64,000 bases of DNA from positions 1 through 64,000 of the forward strand of contig CAMWID010000001.1 of NCBI GenBank assembly GCA_947174235.1. Direction: 5' to 3'. A program made the position numbers and the translations under genes. Under the pieces are notes generated by a model, which was not told the DNA's origin, made no database searches, and saw only the letters and a program-made list of their open reading frames with translations. This document shows, one piece after another, positions 39,293 to 49,143 of the stretch. Within the stretch, counting starts at the first letter, position 1. Each line of letters opens with the position of its first letter. Origin of the DNA: an uncultured Porphyromonadaceae bacterium. Lineage in GTDB: Bacteria > Bacteroidota > Bacteroidia > Bacteroidales > Muribaculaceae.

Positions 39293-41455
39293 TTATGAAA
39301 TCTGCGACCAGTCTACTGTCTTGGAAAATCTCAACCTCAGCTCACCCGCAAGCACCGGAACGGTCTCGCGCCGAACAATTATCGGTGCCGGATCTCCCGG
39401 ACCGGGAAGAGTGGCGCTGCAACCCGGCGCCAACAAGGAAGGCGTACCCCTGAGAACTGCAAGCGCCGCCTCCCGCGCCCTCGTAAGGATCTGTCCGTCT
39501 TTTGTAAGATCGGCTACCTTAAGGTTGAATGCAATACCGCTCTGCTGCGTCCCTTCCATATCGCCGGGTCCCCGGATCTTCATGTCTGCTTCCGAAATAA
39601 GAAACCCGTCGGTGGTCTCTGTCATTATAGACAACCGCTTTTTCGTATCCGCGCCTGACTTGACCTTGCCCATCAGCACACAATAGCTCTGGTCTGCGCC
39701 TCTGCCCACTCTTCCTCTCAGCTGGTGAAGCTGCGACAACCCGAAACGTTCCGCGTTCTCAATGATCATGACTGAAGCGTTAGGCACATTGACACCGACC
39801 TCTATCACTGTGGTCGCCACCATTATCCTCGCCTCCCCCTTGACAAAAAGATTCATCTGATAGTCTTTCGCCTCCGGTTTCATCTTCCCGTGGACAAAGC
39901 ACACCCGATAGCCGTGGAACGTGTCGCATGTGCGACGATACCCCTCCTCCAGACTCTTTAATTCCAACTTTTCATTTTCCGAAATCAACGGATATACAAT
40001 ATAAATCTGCCTCCCTTCCCTGAGCTGGCTATAGATCAGACGGTCTACCTCCAGCCGGTTCGAATCGTAACGGAGAAGCGTCGTGATCGGTTTTCTGCCG
40101 GGAGGAAGTTCGTCTATGACAGAGACATCAAGATCTCCGTAAACCGTCATAGCCAATGTTCGCGGAATCGGCGTGGCGGTCATTACCAGAACATGCGGCA
40201 CCCTTTCATCCTTATGCCACAGTTTCCCCCGCTGTGCGACTCCGAATCTGTGCTGCTCGTCAATTACCGTAAGTCCCAACAGATTGAACCGTACGTTGTC
40301 TTCTATCAAGGCATGAGTACCTACTATTATATCAATATCTCCGGATTGCAGTCCTTCATGAATCTCCCGTCTGGCTGCCGCCCGGGTGCTGCCGGTCAGA
40401 AGAGCCACCCTTACACCTATCGGTTCAGCCCATTGCTTTATCGAAGCATAGTGCTGCTGCGCCAATATTTCAGTAGGCGCCATCATCGCTGCCTGACATC
40501 CGTTGTCTACCGCCATGAGCATCGACATGAACGCCACCATCGTCTTTCCCGACCCTACATCTCCCTGAAGCAGACGGTTCATCTGTCTCCCCGTCTTCAT
40601 GTCAGCCCTTATTTCCTTAAGCACCCTTTTCTGAGCGCCTGTAAGCTGGAACGGGAGCACGTTGTAATAAAATCCGTTGAACTTCTCCCCTATCTTGGAA
40701 AACACATATCCCGGATTCTTAGAACCGCGCTCCATCGAATAACGCAAGATATGCGCCTCCACATAAAAAAGCTCTTCAAACTTCATCCTCTCGGTGGCTT
40801 TTTGCAGTTTCTGCGCGTTATCCGGAAAATGCATCTGGCGCAACGCCTCTTTAAGAGGCATGAGGTTATAACGCGCCACAACCTCCTCAGGCAATATTTC
40901 CGGCAATGTGGAGAATCCTTTGTGGGATATGACATTTGCGACAAGGGTCTGAAGCAGTCTTGTGGAATATCCTTTCTTTCGCATGGTCTCGGTCAGGGAA
41001 TATACACCCCGGAAACCTGTGGGCGGCTTTGCCGGATCATACTCCTCTACTTCCGGATGGGCTATGGAGTAGGCGTTGCGGAAAAAATTTGGTTTACCGA
41101 AGATCACATATTCCACTCCGGGCTTATAGGCGGTGGAAAATGTTTTGATTCTGGAAAACCATACAGTCTCCATCATCCTCCTTCCGTCTGTAAATATTCC
41201 TATCAGTCTCTGTCTCGCCCCTTCCCCCTCGACCGTGAAACTGACGAACCTCCCTTTGATCTGCAACGCGGGCAGATCGCTTCCCTGCAGTTCCCCTATG
41301 GAATAAAAACGGCTACGGTCTATATGGCGGTAGGGGAAATAATACAGGAGGTCCCGGAACGTGGCTATACCCAGTTCCGATGCAAGAACCTTGGAACGGG
41401 ATTCCCCCACCCCTTTCAGAAATTTTATATCCGTGTCAAGAAACTGCGTCATCAC
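39293..41455 (-). CDS. recG: ATP-dependent DNA helicase RecG
   Basis: RLLQGDVGSGKTMVAFMSM, VIDEQHRFGVAQR, VMTATPIPRTLAMTVYGDLDVSVIDELPPGRKPI, QLRGRVGRG. Confidence 0.97.
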   Translation of the reverse strand: MMTQFLDTDIKFLKGVGESRSKVLASELGIATFRDLLYYFPYRHIDRSRFYSIGELQGSDLPALQIKGRFVSFTVEGEGARQRLIGIFTDGRRMMETVWFSRIKTFSTAYKPGVEYVIFGKPNFFRNAYSIAHPEVEEYDPAKPPTGFRGVYSLTETMRKKGYSTRLLQTLVANVISHKGFSTLPEILPEEVVARYNLMPLKEALRQMHFPDNAQKLQKATERMKFEELFYVEAHILRYSMERGSKNPGYVFSKIGEKFNGFYYNVLPFQLTGAQKRVLKEIRADMKTGRQMNRLLQGDVGSGKTMVAFMSMLMAVDNGCQAAMMAPTEILAQQHYASIKQWAEPIGVRVALLTGSTRAAARREIHEGLQSGDIDIIVGTHALIEDNVRFNLLGLTVIDEQHRFGVAQRGKLWHKDERVPHVLVMTATPIPRTLAMTVYGDLDVSVIDELPPGRKPITTLLRYDSNRLEVDRLIYSQLREGRQIYIVYPLISENEKLELKSLEEGYRRTCDTFHGYRVCFVHGKMKPEAKDYQMNLFVKGEARIMVATTVIEVGVNVPNASVMIIENAERFGLSQLHQLRGRVGRGADQSYCVLMGKVKSGADTKKRLSIMTETTDGFLISEADMKIRGPGDMEGTQQSGIAFNLKVADLTKDGQILTRAREAALAVLRGTPSLLAPGCSATLPGPGDPAPIIVRRETVPVLAGELRLRFSKTVDWSQIS

Positions 41456-41497
41456 ATATACCTAAAGATTCTGGTGTAATTTCACGCCGAAAACATA

Positions 41498-42244
41498 TCA
41501 ACCTCTTGAGGAAAGCCTCAACGAAGCTATCTCGAGATCTCCGGGATTGGTGACCTTCATATTTTCGGGACTGCCCTCGAATATAGCCGTGGTCCATCCG
41601 GCGGCTTCGGTGGCAGAGGCATCATCTGTAAATATCTTGCCGGGCATACTCCCATATGCCCCTTTCAGCACCGAAGATCTGAAAACCTGTGGTGTCTGTA
41701 CAGCCAGATATTCCGCCCGGTCGACAGCAACACTGCCCGCTTCCGTAATCTTTCTCAAAGAGTCAGTCACCGGTATAGCCGGCACCGCCGCCCCGAACTT
41801 CTCTCCTGCCTCCCATCCCCGTCGGATCAGGTCAAGCGGGACAAGCGGACGCGCCGCGTCATGCACCGCGATGAGAGCGTCATCAGGATCGTCTATCTCC
41901 GCGATCCCATTCACTACAGATTCCGTCCGTGAACCGCCTCCCCCGACAACCTTATGCGGTATGCGCGACTCTTCCGGGAGCGACAAATGAAGATCGTTCC
42001 ATTCTTTTATATAATCCGGATGCACCACGAGTATTATCTCTGTTGCCGGATCTGAATCTTTAAACGCTTTCATCGACCACCAGATCACAGGCATGCCGTT
42101 AAGATTCCGGAACTGCTTTGGCAGACCTCTCCCGAGACGTGAACCGGTGCCACCGGCGACTATGACTGCATATTTCTTTTTATCAGCACCCATCTTTGCA
42201 TCTGTTTGAAATCTGAATAAAAAGCATAAGGCACCGTCAATCAT
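41498..42244 (-). CDS. ispD: 2-C-methyl-D-erythritol 4-phosphate cytidylyltransferase
   Basis: VIVAGGTGSRLGRGLPKQF, VAVHDAARPLVP, FTDDASATEAAGW. Start probably internal (MGADKKKYAVIV). Confidence 0.93.
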   Translation of the reverse strand: MIDGALCFLFRFQTDAKMGADKKKYAVIVAGGTGSRLGRGLPKQFRNLNGMPVIWWSMKAFKDSDPATEIILVVHPDYIKEWNDLHLSLPEESRIPHKVVGGGGSRTESVVNGIAEIDDPDDALIAVHDAARPLVPLDLIRRGWEAGEKFGAAVPAIPVTDSLRKITEAGSVAVDRAEYLAVQTPQVFRSSVLKGAYGSMPGKIFTDDASATEAAGWTTAIFEGSPENMKVTNPGDLEIASLRLSSRG

Positions 42245-42278
42245 GACCGGCGCCTTATGTCTGGTATCATATGTGTCA

Positions 42279-43025
42279 TCACATGTTCATGCCACCGTCT
42301 ACCTGGATCACCTGACCGGAGACATAGCTTGAAAGATCAGAGGCAAGGAAAGTTGCCACGTCAGCGATATCTTCAGGTTTACCGCCACGGCGCAGAGGAA
42401 TCTTCTTGCACCATTCTTCACGCACGCTGTCGGGAAGGGCGGCTGTCATTGCGGTTTCGATAAAACCGGGGGCTATAGCGTTCGCACGTATGCCGCGAGA
42501 GCCGACTTCCTGCGCTATACTCTTTGCAAGAGCGATAAGACCCGCCTTGGAGGCTGCGTAATTCGCCTGCCCGGCGTTTCCATGGACACCTACGACAGAT
42601 GCCATATTGATGATCGAGCCGGAACGCTGACGCATCATTATGGGGAGCACGGCATGGATAAAGTTGAATGCCGATTTAAGGTTCACTGCTATCACGGCAT
42701 CCCACTGAGCCTCAGTCATACGCATCATGAGACCGTCTTTGGTTATACCTGCGTTATTGACAAGTACATCGATACTGCCGAAATCCTCCTTCACCTGGTT
42801 GACCACCTTTTCAGTCTCGGCATAGTCTGCCGCATTTGAGGCATATGCCTTGCATTCCACGCCAAAAGCCTTGATCTCCTCTTCAGTTTTCTTTCCGTTC
42901 TCATCGATCACAAGGTCTGTAAAAGCGATGTTGGCGCCTTCCTGCGCGAATTTGATAGCGATAGCCTTACCTATGCCGCGGGCGGCTCCGGTGATAAGGG
43001 CGGTTTTTCCTTCAAGCAATTTCAT
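42279..43025 (-). CDS. fabG: 3-oxoacyl-[acyl-carrier-protein] reductase
   Basis: ALITGAARGIGKAIA, LVNNAGITKDGLMMRMTEAQWDAVIAVNLKSAFN, YAASKAG. Confidence 0.95.
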   Translation of the reverse strand: MKLLEGKTALITGAARGIGKAIAIKFAQEGANIAFTDLVIDENGKKTEEEIKAFGVECKAYASNAADYAETEKVVNQVKEDFGSIDVLVNNAGITKDGLMMRMTEAQWDAVIAVNLKSAFNFIHAVLPIMMRQRSGSIINMASVVGVHGNAGQANYAASKAGLIALAKSIAQEVGSRGIRANAIAPGFIETAMTAALPDSVREEWCKKIPLRRGGKPEDIADVATFLASDLSSYVSGQVIQVDGGMNM

Positions 43026-43163
43026 TATTATTGTGTTTTAATTTTTAAACAGTCATATTGTCAACGAAACTGATTCCGCTGATTTTGCCCGACTGCTTAT
43101 TAGTTCATGTTTTTGAGGAGAGTTATTACGACAAGCGGTGCCGGTCACACAGCGTGTATTCTC

Positions 43164-44108
43164 TCAGAATTTCACTATGAAACAGCCGCATGAATATCCT
43201 CCTCCGAAAACCATCAGCGCGGCTTTGTCACCTTTCTTGAATTTATCAAGATTCTGAGTGAGCACAAGGGCGGCGGAAGCCGAGCCGGTATTGCCGAGGG
43301 TTTCTATGTTGTTTAGGAAATCGTCTATCGGTTTGTCAAGCTGATGTGCCACCTGCGCCACAATACGCCTGTTTGCCTGATGACATATCAGTTTGCTGAG
43401 ATCCTCTATCTTAAGTCCTGTGTGACTGAGAGAATTTTTCAATGCGTATATCATATACTTGCAGGCATGCACAAACACGTCCCTGCCGTCGGGCATCATG
43501 ATGCCTTCTTCTTTTGGACGCAGCTTGACACCCTCCGGACCCTTCCCGACGTTGCCAAGGCCTTCAGTAAAGATATCAAGGATCTCAATATCCGTGTCTG
43601 CCTCTTTTTCCTTGCTGACGAAAAAAGCGACGGCGGCGTCTCCCCAAAGATGTCCCGCCTTCGGATCATGTTCGTTGCTGTAATAAGTGTTGTGCTCAGG
43701 GCATATGAGAAGGGCTCGTTTCGCTTTCCCTGCGGCGAAATAACCCTCTATCACCTCAAGACCGTTTATGAAAGACGAGCACGCGGCAGACACATAGACC
43801 GCCTTGGCACCGGAAATGTCATAATGCTGTTGCGCGATATGAGCCGGGGTAGCCACCGTATCATATATCGAGTAGCAGGCAGCCACAATGAGATCCACAT
43901 CCTTTATGTCGTAAGGCAGATTCTTCAAGGCATCCTCTATTGCCGCGAGAGCCATTGAATCGGATCCCTCCCCCGGAGCTGCCTTAGACCGGCTCGTGAT
44001 GCCTGTTCGCTGTAGAATCCATCCCGGCTCAAGACCGTTGAGATTCTCGAAATAATCGTTTGTTATTCTTTCTGAGGGCACATAGTTGCCCATGGAATTT
44101 ATATACAT
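43164..44108 (-). CDS. 3-oxoacyl-ACP synthase III (FabH/KASIII)-like protein
   Basis: Putative catalytic Cys (VYVSAACSSFINGL), His (LICHQANRRI), Asn (LGNTGSASA). Confidence 0.88.
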   Translation of the reverse strand: MYINSMGNYVPSERITNDYFENLNGLEPGWILQRTGITSRSKAAPGEGSDSMALAAIEDALKNLPYDIKDVDLIVAACYSIYDTVATPAHIAQQHYDISGAKAVYVSAACSSFINGLEVIEGYFAAGKAKRALLICPEHNTYYSNEHDPKAGHLWGDAAVAFFVSKEKEADTDIEILDIFTEGLGNVGKGPEGVKLRPKEEGIMMPDGRDVFVHACKYMIYALKNSLSHTGLKIEDLSKLICHQANRRIVAQVAHQLDKPIDDFLNNIETLGNTGSASAALVLTQNLDKFKKGDKAALMVFGGGYSCGCFIVKF

Positions 44109-44194
44109 ATGTTGAATTTTTCTTTTTAGAAGTCTGGGTTATTTTTTTATTGTCGCATCAGCAGGAAAGTATCAGCCGCAATGTCCGGCGCAAC

Positions 44195-44779
44195 CTACCT
44201 CCGCCGTATTCCGTTCAGGATAAGATCCGCCACATAACGTTTAAGCAAGACCTTGTCGATACCTTCATCGGAAAGGTTGTCACGGATATACGGCACGTCA
44301 AGACCGTGGATCGCCTGGGTTATGATCACCGACATATGGTTGAGGTTGGGAATATCAAACACTCCCTGCTCCACCCCTTCCTGAAGGATGTCGCGCAACA
44401 TGGCGGTCTCTTTGCGCGTGATGATCTTTCTCGCCCTGTCTACCTTCCTGACATCCCTGAAAAATCCGGCACGCAATGACCCGTTGCGCGAGACAATCTC
44501 CTTCATTGTCTCGAAACGGCACTCCACATATTCCATCAGCTTCTCCTCGGGAGACGATTGCCTCGCCACTATGTGGCGCAGACGGCTGAGCAACTGATCT
44601 GTCTCACTCTCTATGACGGCATTGAAAATGTCGCGCTTGCTCTTGAAATAGGTATAGATGGTGCGCCTCCCCTTGTCGGAAGCGGAGGCTATATCATTCA
44701 TAGTGGTGTTTTCAACCCCCTTGCGGGCAAACAGCTGACGTGCCACCTCTATAAACTTGTCTCTGGTTTTCATCACCAT
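44195..44779 (-). CDS. TetR/AcrR family transcriptional regulator
   Basis: FIEVARQLFARKGVENTTMNDIASASDKGRRTIYTYFKSKRDIFNAVIE HTH. Confidence 0.93.
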   Translation of the reverse strand: MVMKTRDKFIEVARQLFARKGVENTTMNDIASASDKGRRTIYTYFKSKRDIFNAVIESETDQLLSRLRHIVARQSSPEEKLMEYVECRFETMKEIVSRNGSLRAGFFRDVRKVDRARKIITRKETAMLRDILQEGVEQGVFDIPNLNHMSVIITQAIHGLDVPYIRDNLSDEGIDKVLLKRYVADLILNGIRRR

Positions 44780-45038
44780 ATTTTCGGGAGTTTAAGAGTT
44801 AGACATGCTCCATTATATCTAAAAACGGCAGTACGGACAAATGCCGATTGCACACTTTTTAAATTATTGAGCAAATTTACTATTTTTTTTTGACTTCAAA
44901 GCCATTTTCAGCAACATTTTTCTTTTATGCAATTCATTGGCATAAAAGATCCCATACAGAAAGCACCCCCTAAACTCATATCCTACTGCCACTTATCTTC
45001 TGTTTTATATTTTTTAACATATTTATATGGCTAAAAAT

Positions 45039-45069
45039 TTTGTCAGTTTCAAAAATAGACGTAACTTTG
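45039..45069 (+). promoter_or_regulatory. promoter of tRNA-fMet
   Basis: TTTG (45039..45042), 19-nt spacer, TAACTTTG (45062..45069). Confidence 0.7.
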
Positions 45070-45084
45070 CACTCGAAATCACAC

Positions 45085-45159
<75 letters not shown>

Positions 45160-45161
45160 AC

Positions 45162-45196
45162 AAAGCCGGTTCCTTTGGAATCGGCTTTTTCTTTTT
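45162..45196 (+). terminator. terminator after tRNA-fMet
   Basis: AAAGCCGGTTCC-TTT-GGAATCGGCTTTTTC hairpin plus T tract. Confidence 0.75.
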
Positions 45197-45258
45197 AACG
45201 ACTTCTTTCCGATTCATAAAGAGGAAAATGGAGCCCATAATTATCTAATCTACAAGCA

Positions 45259-45918
45259 ATGACACCGGTCTACGAAGATAACCATATAATTATTGTCAAT
45301 AAAGTTCCCGGAGAAATCGTGCAGGGTGACAAAACCGGCGATACTCCCCTCTCGGAAATTATCAAGGCTTATTTAAAAGAAAAATATGCCAAACCAGGAA
45401 ATGTTTTCTGCGGTGTGGTCCATCGTATAGACCGACCTGTCGGCGGACTCGTTATCTTTGCCAAGACCTCAAAGGCTCTCACGCGTCTGAATGATATGCT
45501 CCGGAAAGGGGACATTCACAAGACTTATTGGGCGCTCGTGGAAGGCAAACCTGACAAGAACGAAGACACGCTGAAGAATTATCTTGTCAGCGACGGCAGA
45601 ATGAACAAGACTTTCATTGCCAAGGAGGGAACGCCTGACGCGAAAGAATCTATCTTGAAATATACCACAATTGCGGAAGGTGACCGCTACACCCTGCTCG
45701 AAATAAATCTTCTCACCGGCAGAAAGCATCAGATCCGCGCCCAGCTTTCAGGAATCGGACATCCCATAAAAGGTGACCTCAAATACGGGGCACGGAGAAG
45801 CAACCCCGACGGAGGAATCTCCCTCCTTGCCCGCAAGATCGAGTTCACCCATCCCGTTTCAAAACTACCGATCTCCGTTGAAGCCCCACTCCCGGACGAA
45901 TTCAAAAAATTCCTCTAA
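45259..45918 (+). CDS. RluA-family RNA pseudouridine synthase
   Basis: VVHRIDRPVGGLVIFAKTSKALTRLNDMLR, LLTGRKHQIRAQLSGIGHPIKGDLKYGA. Confidence 0.93.
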   Translation: MTPVYEDNHIIIVNKVPGEIVQGDKTGDTPLSEIIKAYLKEKYAKPGNVFCGVVHRIDRPVGGLVIFAKTSKALTRLNDMLRKGDIHKTYWALVEGKPDKNEDTLKNYLVSDGRMNKTFIAKEGTPDAKESILKYTTIAEGDRYTLLEINLLTGRKHQIRAQLSGIGHPIKGDLKYGARRSNPDGGISLLARKIEFTHPVSKLPISVEAPLPDEFKKFL

Positions 45919-45931
45919 ATTCTTTAAACTA

Positions 45932-45995
45932 GCAAGTCCACATAAGACAGGCGGGAATGCGATATCGCATTCCCGCCTGTCTTATGTGGACTTGC
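45932..45995. repeat. 64-bp perfect loopless palindrome
   Basis: GCAAGTCCACATAAGACAGGCGGGAATGCGAT/ATCGCATTCCCGCCTGTCTTATGTGGACTTGC; between convergent genes, no flanking T tract. Confidence 0.95.
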
Positions 45996-46020
45996 CCCGT
46001 ATATAGGCAAGAACCCGGAT

Positions 46021-47349
46021 TTATACGAGTTCTTCCTCCATTACGTCTTCGAGGGAAACTGGAATGTCTTTGTTTACATTCTTAGAGCCGATGAGCGCAT
46101 AGTAGAAGATGTAGACGAGCATGGCGAATACCAGCCAGTAGCTTGCCACATAACCTACTGAACGACCGATCCAGTCCTGAATGAAAGGCATGACGCCACC
46201 GCCTACAACCATTGTCATGAAAAGACCGGATGCCTTGGGAGTGTATTTACCCAGACCTTCTGTAGCAAGGTTGAAGATACCGCCCCACATCACTGATGTG
46301 CAGAGACCGCAAAGGAAGAGGAAGAGGGTCTTCATAGGCACCTCACCACTGGTGATGTTGAGGGCGTCGATACCCGGAGATTTGAATGTGATGTCTTCCG
46401 GAAGAAGGATGGCGATGAGCACGAGCACGATGGCTACGCCCGACGCGGTAAGGAGCTGCGCACGAGTTGAAACCTTGCCGCTGATCGCAGAACTTACCGA
46501 ACGCCCGATAAGCATCATAAGCCAATAGAGTGCGGCAAGAGAACCTGCCACAGCCGCAGCGCCTTCAAAGCTTTCACGGCTGATCCATGCGTTCATTTCG
46601 CCTGGGATACCGATCTCGATACCGACATAGAAGAAGATCGCGATGATTCCAAGTGTGCAATGGCGGAATGAAAGCGGACTGTGCTCATATTTAACCTTAC
46701 TCAGGTTAGCCTGGGGTTCCTGGATCTTAACGAAAGAGATAATGATGAATGCAAGCACGAAAATCACGATACCGGTGATCACGAGAGGTGCAACGGAAGC
46801 CATTGTAGTCTCCTTTGTGAGAGTGCCTACAAGCACACCCACAAACATCGGGGTCAATGTACCGGAAAGAGAGTTGAGCGCACCGCCTGTCTGGATAAGC
46901 TGGTTACCTTTGTTACCGCCGCCGCCAAGAAGGTTAAGCATCGGGTTAACCACAGTGTTGAGCATACATACACAGACACCGCAGACCAGGGCACCGAGAA
47001 GGTAGATGAAAAGATTGAGAGTGGTAGGATTCTCACCACCGATAACGATAACGTTGTCGCCGACAACGCTTGAAAGGAGCTGGATGCCAAGACCGATAGC
47101 ACCGACAGCGAGAGCTATAAGTGCGGTTTTCTTATATCCATAGCGGATAAGCATGTTGCCCGCCGGAATACCCATGAAGAGGTAAGCCGTAAAGTTCATA
47201 AGGTTACCTGCCATACCTGCCCATTCGTATCTGAAGCCCCAGATATTGCCGAAGGGAGCAGCCATGTTGGTCACGAAAGAGATCATCGCGAAGATGAAGA
47301 ACATCGTAACAATCGCGACAACTGGTCGCTTTTGGGTTGATTGTGTCAT
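46021..47349 (-). CDS. MFS transporter (FucP/sugar-permease-like)
   Basis: 12-TM-like hydrophobic pattern, FAMISFVTNMAAPFGNIWGFRYEWAGMAGNLMNFTAYLFMGIPAG. Confidence 0.8.
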   Translation of the reverse strand: MTQSTQKRPVVAIVTMFFIFAMISFVTNMAAPFGNIWGFRYEWAGMAGNLMNFTAYLFMGIPAGNMLIRYGYKKTALIALAVGAIGLGIQLLSSVVGDNVIVIGGENPTTLNLFIYLLGALVCGVCVCMLNTVVNPMLNLLGGGGNKGNQLIQTGGALNSLSGTLTPMFVGVLVGTLTKETTMASVAPLVITGIVIFVLAFIIISFVKIQEPQANLSKVKYEHSPLSFRHCTLGIIAIFFYVGIEIGIPGEMNAWISRESFEGAAAVAGSLAALYWLMMLIGRSVSSAISGKVSTRAQLLTASGVAIVLVLIAILLPEDITFKSPGIDALNITSGEVPMKTLFLFLCGLCTSVMWGGIFNLATEGLGKYTPKASGLFMTMVVGGGVMPFIQDWIGRSVGYVASYWLVFAMLVYIFYYALIGSKNVNKDIPVSLEDVMEEELV

Positions 47350-47445
47350 TTTAGCTGATTTTAAAGTTATTATTGTCGTTTTAATTGATTCGCTTTGACT
47401 GCGTTAAGGACTGTGTGAAAGACACGTCAGTAGTAATTTCTTATT

Positions 47446-48123
47446 TCAATACTCCCTTTCTCCAAATATTCTCGTGCCGATCCTCACTATGTTCGCACCC
47501 TCTTCCACCGCTATCTTCCAATCTCCGCTCATGCCCATCGAAAGAATATCGAATCCGCGGAGTCCGAGAGAAGTGTCGTCTGCTATCCGACGGTATATGG
47601 AGGCTATGCTGCGGAAATCTTCCCTGACACGGTCAATATCGTCTGTATTCGACGCCATGCCCATGATTCCACATATGTGGGTATTGGTCAGGTTCTCGAA
47701 TTTCCTGTCAGAAAAATATTGCTGAAGTTCTTCAGGGTAAAAACCGAACTTGGTCTCCTCTTTCGCCACATGCACCTGCATCAATACCCGTGTCACCACT
47801 CCAGCCTTTGCAGATTCTCTGTCGATCAGATCAAGCAGTTTCTGGGAGTCGACACTTTCAATAAGTGAAGTTTTCCCTATTATCTGCTTTACCTTGTTTG
47901 TCTGAAGATGCCCTATGAAATGCCATCTTATGTCTGAAGGGAGCGACTTTTCCTTCTCAAGAAATTCCTGCACCCTGCTTTCTCCGAAACACCGCTGCCC
48001 GGCATCGTACGCCTCGGATATTATTGAAGCCGGATGAAATTTAGAAACAGCCACAAGCTCTACCCCGGCAGGAATTTCCGCAAGCACCTCCCTGAGATTG
48101 CCGGCAACATCTATATCCGTCAT
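47446..48123 (-). CDS. YggS-family PLP-binding protein (PLP homeostasis protein)
   Basis: ELVAVSKFHPASIISEAYDAGQRCFGESRVQEFLEK, WHFIGHLQTNKVKQI, LSMGMSGDWKIAVEEGANIVRIGTRIFG. Confidence 0.94.
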   Translation of the reverse strand: MTDIDVAGNLREVLAEIPAGVELVAVSKFHPASIISEAYDAGQRCFGESRVQEFLEKEKSLPSDIRWHFIGHLQTNKVKQIIGKTSLIESVDSQKLLDLIDRESAKAGVVTRVLMQVHVAKEETKFGFYPEELQQYFSDRKFENLTNTHICGIMGMASNTDDIDRVREDFRSIASIYRRIADDTSLGLRGFDILSMGMSGDWKIAVEEGANIVRIGTRIFGEREY

Positions 48124-48575
48124 GCCTGTGAAGATGATTTTTCTGAAGACAGATCAAGCGGATAGACATCCATCAGGGGAGTCTCCACAATGGAAGCTAT
48201 ATCATAATCCGCCATTGTTCCTTTCATCCCTTCTTTAAAGCGGGACAATGCACCCTCGAGATCGGAAGCCTGGGTGAGTATGAAAGAGGCAGACTTTTTT
48301 TCAACACCGGATTTCTCATCCAATGTGATAAAATTAACCTTGACCATATAATATCTATCGGCACTGTCATCGAAAAAGATCTCTGATACTTTTGTCTTTT
48401 TCACTGCCGAAATTGAAAATTCCCCGGAGATGAACGGAGTCATTTCTTCTATTATGCGAGCCTCCGCCTCAGTGAATGTCAGGGCATCCACAAGATAAGG
48501 CTCGTTCACTTTCTTCACGGTTCCGTTTTCCATCATCTTGTCATAACGGACCTTGCATTCAAACCATAGTGCCAT
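48120..48575 (-). CDS. DUF4494 family protein
   Basis: MALWFECKVRYDKMMENGTVKKVNEPYLVDALTFTEAEARIIEEM; ATGA overlap with the YggS-like gene. Confidence 0.8.
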   Translation of the reverse strand: MALWFECKVRYDKMMENGTVKKVNEPYLVDALTFTEAEARIIEEMTPFISGEFSISAVKKTKVSEIFFDDSADRYYMVKVNFITLDEKSGVEKKSASFILTQASDLEGALSRFKEGMKGTMADYDIASIVETPLMDVYPLDLSSEKSSSQA

Positions 48576-48807
48576 GGTATAAGTTATTATTGTTTGATTT
48601 GGAGTTATTTTATGAAGGATCATAAAGGATCCGGAAGGTGAAGTGAGCGGAATCATGCCCGTGACGGCAAGCTTTGCCGATGTGCAACAGTACTGCCTCC
48701 GTTTTCTTCAAACCGAACGCAAAGATAATCATTTTTCTCAAACCGTGAACAACAAAACCGACATTTGCCAATTTCTTTTTGAATTTTCCATTTTTTTCAT
48801 AACCGAT

Positions 48808-48840
48808 TTTTGACTCTCATTGTTATAATATCTATATTTG
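48808..48840 (+). promoter_or_regulatory. promoter of DUF4492-cydAB
   Basis: TTTG (48808..48811), 21-nt spacer, TATATTTG (48833..48840). Confidence 0.6.
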
Positions 48841-48868
48841 CAAACGATTCCTACATATCTGACAAATC

Positions 48869-49123
48869 ATGTCTGCTTCAATTTCTTCATATGCACGGAA
48901 AATCTGGTTGCTTTACTACGACGGATTCCGGGAAATGACCATAGGAAAGACATTATGGGTCATAATTCTCGTGAAGCTGTTCATTTTCTTTATAGTAATC
49001 AAATTCCTGTTTTTTCCTGACATCCTTTCCAGAGATTACGACAATGACAATGAGCGCGCCGATCATGTGCGACACGAATTGATCGACAATCCCAGAAGAT
49101 TTCATTCCCCTGAAAAACAATAA
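48869..49123 (+). CDS. DUF4492 family small protein
   Basis: SYARKIWLLYYDGFREMTIGKTLWVIILVKLFIFFIVIKFLFFP, directly upstream of cydA. Confidence 0.82.
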   Translation: MSASISSYARKIWLLYYDGFREMTIGKTLWVIILVKLFIFFIVIKFLFFPDILSRDYDNDNERADHVRHELIDNPRRFHSPEKQ

Positions 49124-49143
49124 ACCATAAAATACCAACCCAC

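Noticed and set aside
40193-41479. 428-aa plus-strand ORF antisense to recG
   Set aside because: Lies over the well-supported recG coding region on the opposite strand; the translation has no recognisable domain and looks like a codon-bias shadow ORF.
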